Origin: Candidatus Polarisedimenticolaceae bacterium
GTDB lineage: Bacteria; Acidobacteriota; Polarisedimenticolia; Polarisedimenticolales; DASRJG01
Reading direction: 5' to 3'
NCBI GenBank assembly: GCA_036376135.1
Contig: DASVAW010000039.1
Coordinates: 1-45,113, forward strand
DNA: 45,113 bases
The notes beneath the pieces were generated by a model. It made no database searches, was not told where the DNA came from, and saw only the letters and a list, made by a program, of their open reading frames with translations. Made by a program: the position numbers and the translations under genes. Below, one piece after another: positions 18,607 through 27,178 of the stretch (position 1 is its first letter; every line of letters starts with the position of its first letter).

Positions 18607-19098
18607 TCAGCTCTCCATCCGGGCGATCTTCTCGTCGGTGACGATCCCGACCTTCAGGTCCTCACCCACCGCCTTGCGCGCGATGTCGAGGATCTTGACG
18701 ATCGCCTCGTAGTTGAGCTTCTCCTCGGCCGCCAGGAACAGGATGCGGTCGACGGACTTGCGGTTCTCGAAGGTCTCCTTGAACCGCTTGGCCATGTCGG
18801 CCATCGGGACGGGATCCTTGTTGATGAAGATCGTGCAGGTGGACGGCAGGTCCGCGCCGTTCAGGGGCTCGACGATGTTGCAGTTCTGCGTGTTGACCGC
18901 GACGATGATCTGCTTGGCATCCGGCGAAGGGGGCGTCTCCTGCGGCGGCGCCTCGCGCGGGATCTTGATCTCGAAGCCCATCTGCGCCATCGGCGCGACG
19001 ACCATGAAGATCACGAGCAGCACCAGCAGGACGTCGATCAGCGGCGTGACGTTCATGTCGGACTTGAGTCCGCCGGTGTCTCCGACTTGCATGCCCAT
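18607..19098 (-). CDS. exbD: ExbD/TolR-family protein (second copy)
   Basis: 163 residues: a short cytoplasmic N-terminus, one membrane helix (about 17-38) with the key Asp in VTPLIDVLLVLLVIFMV, and a periplasmic domain. The Asp is the proton-conducting residue of the ExbB-ExbD motor. Compared with the first copy it carries an insertion (about 60-95) with two Cys, NTQNCN and STCTIF, that may form a disulfide in the periplasm. It is the last gene of the operon, 10 bp after the first exbD, and is followed by a terminator. Two ExbD paralogues could form a mixed dimer. Confidence 0.92.
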   Translation of the reverse strand: MGMQVGDTGGLKSDMNVTPLIDVLLVLLVIFMVVAPMAQMGFEIKIPREAPPQETPPSPDAKQIIVAVNTQNCNIVEPLNGADLPSTCTIFINKDPVPMADMAKRFKETFENRKSVDRILFLAAEEKLNYEAIVKILDIARKAVGEDLKVGIVTDEKIARMES

Positions 19099-19108
19099 GG
19101 GGATCTCC

Positions 19109-19529
<421 letters not shown>

Positions 19530-19543
<14 letters not shown>

Positions 19544-20213
19544 GCGTGGCTTCGTGCTTCTTGAGGAAGAAGTCCACCAGCTCCGCGGAGGAGTTGGACA
19601 TCTCGATCATGAAGCGCTCGTGGCGGGTGGTGAAGTAGTTGTACGCCATGACCGCGGGAACGGCGACGCCGATGCCCAGGGCCGTCGCGTACAGCGCCTC
19701 GGCGATGGCGCCCGAGACGGCGCCGATGTTCCCCGCGCCGGCGGTCGAGATCGTGCCGAACGCCGCGATGATCCCGAGCACCGTGCCGAACAGGCCGATG
19801 AACGGGGCGGCGGAGCCGATCGTCGCGAGCCCGGAGAGGCCCTTCTTCATCTCGGCGGCCGTGAGCGCGACGGAGCGGTCGAGGGCGCGCCCGACGGCGG
19901 AGACGAGGTCGTGCGTGTTCTTCATGTCCTTCTCGTCGTTCTGGTACTCGAGAAGGCCCGCGATGACGACCTTGGCGATGTGCGAGCTCTTGAACTTGCG
20001 CGCCGTGGCGACCGCCTCGTCGAGCTTGTTCTCCTTCAGGCACTTCACGAAGGCCGGCAGGAACTGCAGCGACTCGTTCCGCGCGTTCCGGTACGACTTC
20101 CAGCGGTCGAACATGACCGCCAGCGAGTACACGGACAGGATCACCAGCATCACCCACGTGAACTTGCCCACGAAGGATGCGTGCGTGAAGGCCGACCACA
20201 TAGTGTGTTCCAT
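19530..20213 (-). CDS. exbB: ExbB/TolQ-family proton channel protein
   Basis: 227 residues with three membrane helices: about 15-34, then the conserved pair around residues 122-145 (IGSAAPFIGLFGTVLGIIAA) and 160-190 (ALYATALGIGVAVPAVMAYN). The GLFGTVLGI and ALGIGVAVPAV blocks are the ExbB/TolQ/MotA signature. It forms the pentameric channel around ExbD. An AAGGAG site precedes the ATG at 20211-20213. It lies between tonB (59-bp gap) and exbD. The order tonB-exbB-exbD-exbD is common in Gram-negative groups that lack a separate Tol system. Confidence 0.94.
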
Positions 20214-20272
20214 CGACAGGGCTCCTTCTCTCTCGGAATCTTCTTAGAGGCCGGATCTCGAGGCTTCGAGAA

Positions 20273-21013
20273 TCACCGCAGCTTGAACTGGACGACGATC
20301 GTGAAGTAGATCGCCACCGGACGCCCGTTCTGCAGTGCCGGCTTGTATTTCCACTGCTTCACGGCCGCGATCGCCGGCTCGTTGAACATCGGGTTCGAGG
20401 ACGCGAGGACGACGCACTCGCCGACGTCCCCGTTGGTCTGGATCACCGCCTGGATCGTCACCTTCCCCTCGATGCGCGCGCGACGCGCGACGTCGGGGTA
20501 GAGGGGCTCGACCTTCTTGAGGATCGTCGGGAGCACGACGTCGCCCGTCGGGAGGATCGGGACCTCCGCGTCGCCGACGCCGCCGAGGACGCCACCGACC
20601 ACGCCGCCGACCACGCCGCCGACCACGCCGCCGGGCACGCCGCCCTCGACGCCGCCCTCGACGCCGCCTTCAACGCCCGCGTCGTCCGACCCGGTGTCGG
20701 TGATGATCTCCTCGGGAGTCTCCACCGGCTGCACGATCTCGTCGGGGCGCACCGGCTCGATCTTCTCGACCTTGGGGGTGTCCGGCTTCTTGGCGGCCGG
20801 CGGAGGAGGAGGGGGCGGAGGGGGAGGCGGAGGGGGCGCGGCGCCGATGAAGGAGATCATGAGGTCCGGGTCCTCGACCGCCTTCACGACGAGGTACGAC
20901 GCGCCGACGATCCCGCCGATCACGACCACGTGCAAGAGCAGCGCGATCGGGATCGTCCACCACTGCCCCTTGCCGACCCCGCCCTTCCGGCTCTCGATCA
21001 TCGAGTCGAACAT
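20273..21013 (-). CDS. tonB: TonB energy-transducing protein with Gly-Gly-Val repeat linker
   Basis: 246 residues. A single membrane helix (about 20-44) follows a basic N-terminus. The periplasmic linker holds an uninterrupted run of about 13 prolines from residue 60, a Lys/Pro stretch, and a tandem repeat built from EGGV, PGGV and VGGV units (about 114-146). The TonB C-terminal domain (about 165-246) follows, with VEPLYPDVARRARIEGKV and the YxP-like KQWKYKPAL. It spans the periplasm to open TonB-dependent receptors. The repeat is encoded by near-identical 12-bp DNA units, so linker length could vary between strains. It is the second gene of the operon, 12 bp after the TPR lipoprotein gene. 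Confidence 0.94.
   Translation of the reverse strand: MFDSMIESRKGGVGKGQWWTIPIALLLHVVVIGGIVGASYLVVKAVEDPDLMISFIGAAPPPPPPPPPPPPPAAKKPDTPKVEKIEPVRPDEIVQPVETPEEIITDTGSDDAGVEGGVEGGVEGGVPGGVVGGVVGGVVGGVLGGVGDAEVPILPTGDVVLPTILKKVEPLYPDVARRARIEGKVTIQAVIQTNGDVGECVVLASSNPMFNEPAIAAVKQWKYKPALQNGRPVAIYFTIVVQFKLR
20577..20679 (-). repeat. 12-bp tandem repeats inside tonB
   Basis: On the plus strand three adjacent CCGACCACGCCG units and further variants (CCCTCGACGCCG twice, CCGGGCACGCCG once) run in frame without interruption. They encode the GGV-rich linker of TonB. The unit length is a multiple of three, so slippage would change linker length but not the frame. Confidence 0.8.
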
Positions 21014-21025
21014 GCTCGGGATCTC

Positions 21026-21877
21026 CTAGGCCTTGCCCTTGGCCGGGGCCTGCGCCAGGAGCTTCTTGCGAAGCTCCAGGGCCTGGTTGCGGAGCTCTTC
21101 GGCCTTCATGATCGCCTCGCCGGCTTCCATGTTCTTGCCGACGTTGGCGAACGCCTTGGCCTGCTCACGATAGAGGAGGTTCTTGTACGTGATCGCGTCG
21201 AGGTATTCCTTCTCGATCGCGAGCGCCTTGTCGGCGGCGGCGAGCCCGCGGGCCACCACCTGCTCGCGCTCGTCCTGGGAGACGGTCGCTCCGCCGTGAT
21301 AGGAGCGCGCCCAGCAGGCGACCGCGATCGAATACCACGCTTCCTTGTTGTCCGGCTCGAGCTGCGCGCGTTTGTCGAGATAGAGCAACCAGTTCTGGAC
21401 GTCGCCCTTCTTCTGGTACATCCCGGCGAGCTGGCTGATCAGCTCCTTGTTGTCGGGTTTCTTGGCGAGCTCCTGCTCGAGAAACGCGATCGCCTTGTCG
21501 GCCTGGCCGGAGGAGTCGAGAAAGGCCAGGTAGTACTTCCTGACCTTGTCGGCCTGGTCCTCGTCCGGAGCCTTGAGCGTCAGGAGCTTCTCGAAGGCGA
21601 GAAGGCCCTTGGTCTCGTATTCCTTGTCCTTCGCATGGGTCGAACCGGGCTTGTAGAGCGCGATGTAGGACATCGCGGTCAGGTAGTTGGCCAGCCAGTC
21701 GTCGGGCGTGCGCTGCAGGATTCCCTGGTAGATCGGAAGGGCCTCTTCGTAGCGCTGCGCCTTGTAGAGCTCGTTGGCCTTGTTGATGTCGACCCGGTTC
21801 TGGAACGTCGTGCATCCGGTGGAGACGGTCACGACGGCGGCAATCGCCGCTCCCCCCACGAACACGCCCAGCCTCAT
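21026..21877 (-). CDS. TPR-repeat lipoprotein at the head of the tonB operon
   Basis: 283 residues. The signal peptide ends in a lipobox with Cys22 (VSTGC), so the protein is lipid-anchored. The rest is helical with several tetratricopeptide repeats (for example ANELYKAQRYEEALPIYQGI, EQELAKKPDNKELISQLAGM and LDKRAQLEPDNKEAWYSIAV). The start at 21877 is chosen because of an AAGGAG site and the signal peptide; the frame is open further upstream but without features. A TPR lipoprotein with tonB-exbBD suggests a periplasmic adaptor for the motor or its receptors. A promoter candidate lies at 22036-22065. Confidence 0.85.
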   Translation of the reverse strand: MRLGVFVGGAAIAAVVTVSTGCTTFQNRVDINKANELYKAQRYEEALPIYQGILQRTPDDWLANYLTAMSYIALYKPGSTHAKDKEYETKGLLAFEKLLTLKAPDEDQADKVRKYYLAFLDSSGQADKAIAFLEQELAKKPDNKELISQLAGMYQKKGDVQNWLLYLDKRAQLEPDNKEAWYSIAVACWARSYHGGATVSQDEREQVVARGLAAADKALAIEKEYLDAITYKNLLYREQAKAFANVGKNMEAGEAIMKAEELRNQALELRKKLLAQAPAKGKA

Positions 21878-22035
21878 TCGCACTCCTTCGGAGAACGGCA
21901 TGATCCACGCCGACTCCGGGCTCGCGCCACCCGGGGGCCTTCCCACCGCTGCGCCTGCTCCGCAGCGCGCCCCGCGCGTTCGCGAGCGTGTCCACCCTGG
22001 CCTTCTAGACCCTTTTGGAGCCAAGGCAAAGGCGG

Positions 22036-22065
22036 ATGTTAGCCCAATCCCCTTTTTCGAGCCAA
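22036..22065 (-). promoter_or_regulatory. Candidate promoter of the TPR-tonB-exbBD operon
   Basis: Minus strand: TTGGCT (22060-22065), 18-bp spacer, TAACAT (22036-22041). It would give a leader of about 150 nt. Match to consensus is moderate. I see no obvious Fur-like palindrome overlapping it. Confidence 0.45.
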
Positions 22066-22113
22066 CCTCCCCGCACGAGGACCGCGGACGGGAGGTCCGG
22101 GGCCGCGCCGCCG

Positions 22114-22142
22114 TTGACCGGACGGGTTTTCAGGGGTATACG
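22114..22142 (+). promoter_or_regulatory. Promoter of the secreted protein-matrixin operon
   Basis: TTGACC (22114-22119), exactly 17-bp spacer, TATACG (22137-22142). The predicted start is at about 22149, where an in-frame ATG lies. The transcript could thus be leaderless from 22149, or begin translation at 22182 after a GGGGGT element. Confidence 0.7.
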
Positions 22143-22181
22143 CGGCGCATGGCACGTCCGCGTGCCGTGGGGGTAAACCGC

Positions 22182-22751
22182 ATGAAAAGACTCGTCTTGG
22201 CGGCAGCCGTGACCACCCTGTCCGGAGTGGCCATGGCCTCGACGGTGATCGGCCTGAGTCTCGAAGACCAGGCCCGGCTTGCGACCCAGGTGGTCGTCGG
22301 AGAGGTCCTCACCCTCGAGGGGGTCGACCATCCTGAAAACGGCCTCGAGACCGCGGTCACCGTCCGGGTGATCCGCAGCCTCAAGGGGGACGTTTCCCCG
22401 GGAGGGACGGTCACCTTCCACACCCGCTCCGGGGAGCTGGACGGGGAGATCTCGACGGCCGTCGGAGAGGCGGTCTTCCGCCCCGGCCAGAGGACCCTGG
22501 TCTTCGTCGAGTCGATCGACGGCCGGCTCTACAACCTCGGCCTCTCGTACGGGGTCTTCGACGTGCGCGAGGACGACCGAGGCCGGATCTCCGTCGTCCG
22601 CGCGATTCAGGACGGCCTGGACATCGTCGGCGACGGCCCCGGGGACGGACCGTTCTCCCTCGAGGAGATCGCCGCGCGCGTCGCCTACACCCGCAAGAAC
22701 CCGCGCTTCGACCACCCGATGGTGCGCGAAGCCTTCGGCGAGGGGAGGTAG
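22182..22751 (+). CDS. Secreted protein encoded with a matrixin, unknown function
   Basis: 189 residues with a typical signal peptide (MKRLVLAAAV..., cleavage after AMA near residue 20). The mature part looks all-beta: GEVLTLEGV, TAVTVRVIRSLKGDVSPGG, VTFHTRSGELDG, GQRTLVFVESIDGRLYNLGL. The pattern of a strand-rich domain with VxxSLKGxxxPG and a later GLSYGVFDV is one I recall from proteins that sit next to secreted matrixins, but no function is known to me. The alternative leaderless ATG at 22149 would add 11 residues to the signal region. Only 2 bp separate it from the metalloprotease gene. It could be an inhibitor, chaperone or co-factor of that enzyme. Confidence 0.78.
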   Translation: MKRLVLAAAVTTLSGVAMASTVIGLSLEDQARLATQVVVGEVLTLEGVDHPENGLETAVTVRVIRSLKGDVSPGGTVTFHTRSGELDGEISTAVGEAVFRPGQRTLVFVESIDGRLYNLGLSYGVFDVREDDRGRISVVRAIQDGLDIVGDGPGDGPFSLEEIAARVAYTRKNPRFDHPMVREAFGEGR

Positions 22752-22753
22752 CC

Positions 22754-23359
22754 ATGCGCCGCATCCACGTTCTCGTCGCCCTGGCCCTCGGGGCGCTCGT
22801 CGCGACCGACGCCGCCGCGTATTGCCTGACCGGGGTCCGCTGGCCGGCCTCGGCCGGGGTCTACTACAACCCCGCCGGCAAGATCACGAGCGGGCAGTGC
22901 ATCAGCGCCTCCCAGATGGACTCCGCCGTGACCGGCGGCATCACCCCCTGGAGGGCGCTGACGTACGCCGGGACGACCGGCGCCGCGCCCAACAAGCGGG
23001 ACGGCCGCAACGTCGTCGGCTGGGCGAAGCTCGGCGGCGGGACCCTCGGGATCACGAACTACCTCAGCAACGACCGGACGCGCACGGTCGCCTGCAAGGG
23101 CAACCTCTTCGCGAACCTCTACGAGGCGGACGTCCGGATCACGACGTCGTACCGCTGGACGGCCGGGGGAGGCGGCTGCCCCTGCGCGGCGGGGTCGGCG
23201 TTCTACGTCGACGGCGTCTCGGAGCACGAGTTCGGCCACGTGGTCGGTCTTTGCCACGTGAACCAACCCTCCTCGCTGATGTACCCCTCGTTCGGCGTCT
23301 GCGAGAACAAGAACAAGGGGAGCGACGAGACGGCGGGCGAGTCGGCGCTCTGTTACTGA
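22754..23359 (+). CDS. Secreted matrixin-like zinc metalloprotease
   Basis: 201 residues with a signal peptide (about 1-22). The metzincin site is complete: H158-E159-F-G-H162-V-V-G165-L-C-H168, followed by the Met-turn SSLMYPS (M176). Upstream, DGRNVVGW, LGIT and YEADVRIT match the typical matrixin fold. It has many Cys for its size (including CPC near 142-144 and CKG near 114), suggesting disulfides in the secreted enzyme. No propeptide with a cysteine switch can be seen, so latency control may rest with the upstream partner. The ATG follows a GGGGAGG site; a hairpin follows the stop at 23374. Confidence 0.9.
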   Translation: MRRIHVLVALALGALVATDAAAYCLTGVRWPASAGVYYNPAGKITSGQCISASQMDSAVTGGITPWRALTYAGTTGAAPNKRDGRNVVGWAKLGGGTLGITNYLSNDRTRTVACKGNLFANLYEADVRITTSYRWTAGGGGCPCAAGSAFYVDGVSEHEFGHVVGLCHVNQPSSLMYPSFGVCENKNKGSDETAGESALCY

Positions 23360-23373
23360 ACCGAGAGGGGGCG

Positions 23374-23403
23374 GGCACCGTTTCGCTGGCGCGAGACGGT
23401 GCC
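23374..23403. repeat. Imperfect palindrome, REP-like element or terminator
   Basis: GGCACCGT (23374-23381) pairs with ACGGTGCC (23396-23403), with an inner TCGC/GCGA stem and a TGGC loop. It starts 15 bp after the matrixin stop, lacks a T tract, and is flanked by TGTCGCC. That makes it look more like a mobile palindromic element of the kind mobilised by REP-associated transposases than a plain terminator. Confidence 0.6.
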
Positions 23404-23423
23404 TGTCGCCATCTTCCCCACTC

Positions 23424-24980
23424 ATGACCGACCCCTCCCCCAAAGGCTGGCGTGCGTTCGTCGCCGCCATGCGCTCCTGGCGCACGGCGTCGGTCGCCCT
23501 GCAGTCGTTCGCGTCGGGGCTCCCGCTCGGATTGATCCTGATCGCGATCCCCGACTGGATGCGCTCGATCGGGGTCGACATCAAGACCGTCGGCCTCATC
23601 ACCCTCGCCCAGGCGCCGTGGTCCTTCAAGATCCTCTGGTCCCCGCTGATGGACCGATGGTCGCCCCCCTTCCTGGGGAGACGGCGCGGGTGGATCGCGA
23701 TCGCCCAGGTCGTGCTCCTGGCCCTGATGCTGGGCCTCGCGGGGGTCGGCGGGCACCCCGACACGCCCTGGGTCGTGGGCGCCTTCGCGCTCGCCATCGC
23801 CTTCGCCGGGGCGACGCAGGACATCGCCATCGACGCCTACGCCGTGGACGTCCTCCGCAAGGAGGAGCACGGCGTCGCGGTCGGCGCGCGCACCGCGCTT
23901 TATCGCGCGGCGATGATCCTCGCGGGGAACCTCGCGATCTGGGCGGCGGCGTCGATCTCGTGGCCGCTCGTGCTCGTCGGGCTCGCGCTGATGTTCCTGC
24001 CGATGCTCCTCGTGGTCGCACGATCTCCGGAGCCGCCGGAGCCGGCGGTGGCGCCGAAGACGATCCGCCAGGCGGTCTGGCTCCCGTTCCTGGGGTTCCT
24101 TTCCCGCCACCGCGCCCTCGAGATCCTCGCCTTCGTCGTCTGCTACAAGCTCGCCGACAACCTGGCGGGGGCGCTCGTCAGCCCGTTCCTCATCGACATG
24201 GGGTACGGACCGACCGATCGCGGATTCTGGCGCGGGTGGATCTCGACGTTCGGAGTCGTCGGCGGGACGTTTCTCGGCGGCGCCCTCACCCCGGTGCTCG
24301 GGATGGGTCGCGCGCTGTGGATCTTCGGATTCCTCCAGATCGCCTCGAACGTCGGATACGTCTTCGTCGCCGACGCCGGACCCGACCGGTGGCTGATGTT
24401 CTCCGCGGTGGCCGTCGAGGCCGCCACGACCGGGCTCGGGACCGGCGCCTTCTTCGTGATGCTCCTGCGTCTCACGCAGAAGCGCTTCTCCGCGACCCAG
24501 TACGCCCTCTTCTCGAGCCTGTTCGGGATCCCTCGCATCGTGTCGGGGCCGATCTGCGGGTTCCTCGTCGACGCCGTCGGGTGGAAGGCGTTCTTCTGGT
24601 TCACGATCGCGATGGGGATCCCGGGGCTCTTGTTCCTCGCGCGGTTCGTCCCCTGGGGGGTGCGCGAGGTCGAGTTCGAGATCGAGCCCCCGAAACGCGA
24701 GCCGATTTCCGCCGCGGGACTGCGGCGCCGCGCGTTCTTCGGCGGTGCGGGCGCCCTCGTCGCGGCCGTCCTGATCGTCGCGACCCTCGACGCCCTGAAG
24801 GCGATGCGCGGGAAGCCCGAGGCGAGCTTCGACCTCGTCGCCGCGCTCGGCGCCCTCGCCCGGCCGGACGACGTGGGCTCGTGGACGACCGTCGGCGGTA
24901 TCCTCGTCGTGGGTGCCGCCGGCGCCCTCTTCGCCGCGGCGTACGCCGCCGCGCGGAGCGGCGCGGGCCAGGACGAATAA
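23424..24980 (+). CDS. AmpG-like major facilitator permease
   Basis: 518 residues with 12-14 membrane helices. The segment AGATQDIAIDAYAVD (about 131-145) is the hallmark of the AmpG/acetyl-CoA transporter branch of the MFS, and LLRLTQKRFSATQYALFSSL matches the TM10 region of AmpG. AmpG imports anhydromuropeptides for cell-wall recycling in proteobacteria; related proteins carry other substrates, so specificity here is open. Two additional C-terminal helices (about 437-460 and 490-510) flank a soluble stretch. The gene precedes an SDR gene by 12 bp and is probably co-transcribed with it. No ampD or nagZ gene is nearby. Confidence 0.85.
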   Translation: MTDPSPKGWRAFVAAMRSWRTASVALQSFASGLPLGLILIAIPDWMRSIGVDIKTVGLITLAQAPWSFKILWSPLMDRWSPPFLGRRRGWIAIAQVVLLALMLGLAGVGGHPDTPWVVGAFALAIAFAGATQDIAIDAYAVDVLRKEEHGVAVGARTALYRAAMILAGNLAIWAAASISWPLVLVGLALMFLPMLLVVARSPEPPEPAVAPKTIRQAVWLPFLGFLSRHRALEILAFVVCYKLADNLAGALVSPFLIDMGYGPTDRGFWRGWISTFGVVGGTFLGGALTPVLGMGRALWIFGFLQIASNVGYVFVADAGPDRWLMFSAVAVEAATTGLGTGAFFVMLLRLTQKRFSATQYALFSSLFGIPRIVSGPICGFLVDAVGWKAFFWFTIAMGIPGLLFLARFVPWGVREVEFEIEPPKREPISAAGLRRRAFFGGAGALVAAVLIVATLDALKAMRGKPEASFDLVAALGALARPDDVGSWTTVGGILVVGAAGALFAAAYAAARSGAGQDE

Positions 24981-24992
24981 CGGAGCTCACCC

Positions 24993-25748
24993 TTGGCCTC
25001 TTGGCCCGTCGTCGCGATCACCGGCGCCTCGAGCGGAATCGGGCGGTCCCTCGCCGTGAAGCTCGCGGCCCGCGGGTCGGCGGTGGCCCTGCTCGCAAGA
25101 AGACCGGACGCCCTCGAGGAGACCGCCGCGCTCGTTGGCGCGGCGGGCGGACGGGCCGCGGTGCTCCCCTGCGACGTGCGCGACCGTGCCGGGACCGCGG
25201 CGGCCCTCGCCGCCGCGGCGGCGGAACTCGGCCCGATCGATCTGCTGCTCGCGAACTCGGGGATCGCCGTTCCCGCGAAGGCGACGCGCTACGACGCCGC
25301 CGCGATCGCCGACACCTTCGAGACGAACGTGATCGGCGTGACGAACGCCATCGCCGCGGTGCTCCCCTCGATGCTCGAGCGCGGCCGGGGCCACCTCGTC
25401 GGCATCTCGAGCATCCTCTCGTTCCGCGCGCTCGCCTCGCACGCGCCGTATTGCGCGAGCAAGGTGGCGGTGAACTACCTCCTCGAGGGGCTGCGCACCC
25501 AGGTCGCTCCCCGCGGGATCAAAGTCACGACGGTGTGCCCCGGCTTCGTCGAGACGCCGATGATCGAGCGCAACCGGCACCCCAAGCCCGGGCTCGTCAC
25601 CGTGGACGACGCGGCGAACCGGATCCTGCGCGGCCTCGATCGAGGAAAACGGGTCGTCGCCTTCCCCGCGCACATCGCCCTTTTCATGCGGATCGTGACG
25701 CTGCTTCCGGCGCCGGTGTGGGAGCGGATCGCGCGGAAGGTCGGATGA
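24993..25748 (+). CDS. Short-chain dehydrogenase/reductase
   Basis: 251 residues of the classical SDR fold. The dinucleotide motif GASSGIG (about 11-17), CDVRD, LANSG (NNAG-like), catalytic Ser in VGISSIL and the YCASK motif (Y..xK) are all present, ending PGFVETPM. NAD(P)-dependent oxidoreduction of an unknown carbonyl or alcohol. The position after the first strand has Arg (ARRPD), favouring NADP. A TTG start at 24993 has a GGAG site 7 bp upstream. It overlaps the next gene by four bases. The C-terminal hydrophobic tail (FMRIVTLLPAPVWERIARK) resembles DltE/YqjQ-type SDRs that associate with membranes. Confidence 0.92.
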   Translation: MASWPVVAITGASSGIGRSLAVKLAARGSAVALLARRPDALEETAALVGAAGGRAAVLPCDVRDRAGTAAALAAAAAELGPIDLLLANSGIAVPAKATRYDAAAIADTFETNVIGVTNAIAAVLPSMLERGRGHLVGISSILSFRALASHAPYCASKVAVNYLLEGLRTQVAPRGIKVTTVCPGFVETPMIERNRHPKPGLVTVDDAANRILRGLDRGKRVVAFPAHIALFMRIVTLLPAPVWERIARKVG

Positions 25749-26155
25749 TCGAGTGGCTCCTCGCGGTGGCCCTCGCCGCTCCGAGAGATCCGCTCCCCGA
25801 CGGCGTCTCCTGCAACACCGCCAGGAACGCGGTCCCGAAGGAGAAGGAGATCGCCGGGGCGCCGGAGTTCGAGCCGCCGCAGATTCTCGAGAGCCCCGGC
25901 GCGGTCGCCCCCGCCGGGCGCGAGACGGAGAGCGTGAAGGTCCTCGTGCGCGTCGTCGTGTGCACCGACGGAATCCCGCGCACGCCCACGATCGTGATCA
26001 GCGGAACGAAGGAGTTCGACGCGGCCGCCGCGACCGCCGTGCTCCGCTGGCGCTTCGTTCCCGGCAAGCGCCACGGCGTCCCCGCCGCGATGAGCTACAC
26101 CACGCTCGTGCGGTTCGGGCCGGTGACGGCACCGCAGGAGCCGAGCGGGAGCTAG
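25745..26155 (+). CDS. Secreted TonB C-terminal-domain protein
   Basis: 136 residues. A short N-terminal hydrophobic segment (1-12) looks like a signal sequence rather than the long TonB anchor. The C-terminal part VRVVVCTDGIPRTPTIVISG...FDAAAATAVLRWRFVPGKRHG matches the TonB C-terminal domain (DGxVxxxxVxxSSG, FDxAAxxAVxxWRFxPA). It has no Pro-rich spanning region, so it is unlikely to be a full TonB. Such stand-alone domains may bind receptor TonB boxes or peptidoglycan. Two Cys (NTA.. region and VVCTDG) may form a disulfide. Its stop shares four bases with the convergent aldolase gene. Confidence 0.75.
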   Translation: MIEWLLAVALAAPRDPLPDGVSCNTARNAVPKEKEIAGAPEFEPPQILESPGAVAPAGRETESVKVLVRVVVCTDGIPRTPTIVISGTKEFDAAAATAVLRWRFVPGKRHGVPAAMSYTTLVRFGPVTAPQEPSGS

Positions 26156-27066
26156 CTCGCGTAGATCTCCATGATCTTCCCGAGCAGCTTCACGGCTTCG
26201 GCCTTCGGGCGCTGGAAGGCGTTCCGTCCCATGATCGAGCCGAAGCCGCCGCCGTCGCGGATCGCCTTCGCCTCCTCGAACAACTTGTCGTCCGAGGTCT
26301 TCGCGCCGCCCGAGAAGATCACGATGCGGCGGCCGGCGAACGAGGACTGCACGACGTGCCGCACGCGCTCGGCGAGGGTGCCGATCGGGATCTTCTCCCC
26401 CTCGTAGACCTTCTTCGCCGCGGCCTGCTCGAGGTGGGCGGTGGGGAGCTTCACCTTCACGATGTCGGCGCCGAGCTGGCAGGCGATCTGGGCGGCGTAC
26501 GCGCAGACGTCCATCCCGGTCTCGCCGTCCTTCGACAGCTGCTCGCCGCGCGGGTAGCTCCAGATCACGGCGGCGAGGCCGTGTTCGTGGGCCGTCTCGA
26601 TGAGCTCGCGCACCTGCTCGTACATGCGGCCGTTGAGCGAGGAGCCGGGGTAGATCGTGTATCCGATCGCGGCGCACCCGAGACGCAGCGCTTCGTGCAC
26701 GCTCGACGTCTGCACCGAGATCGGGTTCGCCTCCTCGTGCAGCGTCTCGTGGTTGTTCACCTTCAGGATCAGCGGGATCTCGCCGGCGAAGACGCCCGCG
26801 CCCGCCTTGAGGAAGCCCAGCGGCGCGGCGTAGGCGTTGCAGCCCGACTCGATCGCGAGCTGGAAGTGGTAGTGCGGGTCGTACCCCGGAGGGTTGGGCG
26901 CGAACGAGCGCGCGGGACCGTGCTCGAACCCCTGGTCGACGGGGAGGATCACCATCCGGCCGGTTCCCGCGAGGGTGCCGTGGTTGAGCATCCGGGCCAG
27001 GTTCGTGCGGACACCCGGGTTCTCCGCGTCGTAGTTCGAGAGGATCTGGCGGATTCGTTCGTTCAT
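26152..27066 (-). CDS. fbaB: Class I fructose-bisphosphate aldolase (FbaB/DhnA type)
   Basis: 304 residues with the FbaB pattern: ILPVDQGFEHGP near residue 40, VWSYPRGE-like segment near 168, and ADIVKVKLPT with the Schiff-base Lys at 204. A later SGGAKTSDD phosphate loop and IMGRNAFQRP complete it. It cleaves fructose-1,6-bisphosphate reversibly in glycolysis and gluconeogenesis without a metal. The ATG at 27064-27066 is used; the frame stays open upstream but reads through the divergent promoter region. It is a single gene, convergent with the TonB-domain gene and divergent from the M61 peptidase. Confidence 0.93.
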   Translation of the reverse strand: MNERIRQILSNYDAENPGVRTNLARMLNHGTLAGTGRMVILPVDQGFEHGPARSFAPNPPGYDPHYHFQLAIESGCNAYAAPLGFLKAGAGVFAGEIPLILKVNNHETLHEEANPISVQTSSVHEALRLGCAAIGYTIYPGSSLNGRMYEQVRELIETAHEHGLAAVIWSYPRGEQLSKDGETGMDVCAYAAQIACQLGADIVKVKLPTAHLEQAAAKKVYEGEKIPIGTLAERVRHVVQSSFAGRRIVIFSGGAKTSDDKLFEEAKAIRDGGGFGSIMGRNAFQRPKAEAVKLLGKIMEIYAS

Positions 27067-27178
27067 CGCTCGTTCGCTCCGTGATGAGGTCCGATCGCGG
27101 CGTAGGATCGCGCATCCGGGCGGAACGGCGCAAGCCGTGGGGGTTGTCGGTATCTTGCTCCCGTTCCGAGGAGGCCTC

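Larger units (their letters stand above)
21878..22181. other. Divergent intergenic region, 304 bp
   Basis: Separates the tonB operon (minus) from the matrixin gene pair (plus). It holds one promoter candidate in each direction, listed separately. No small gene, hairpin terminator or riboswitch-like structure stands out. The roughly 150-nt leader of the tonB operon is unexplained. Confidence 0.6.

Noticed and set aside
20577-20679. Possible CRISPR-like array
   Set aside because: The units are 12 bp, contiguous and in frame within tonB, without spacers.
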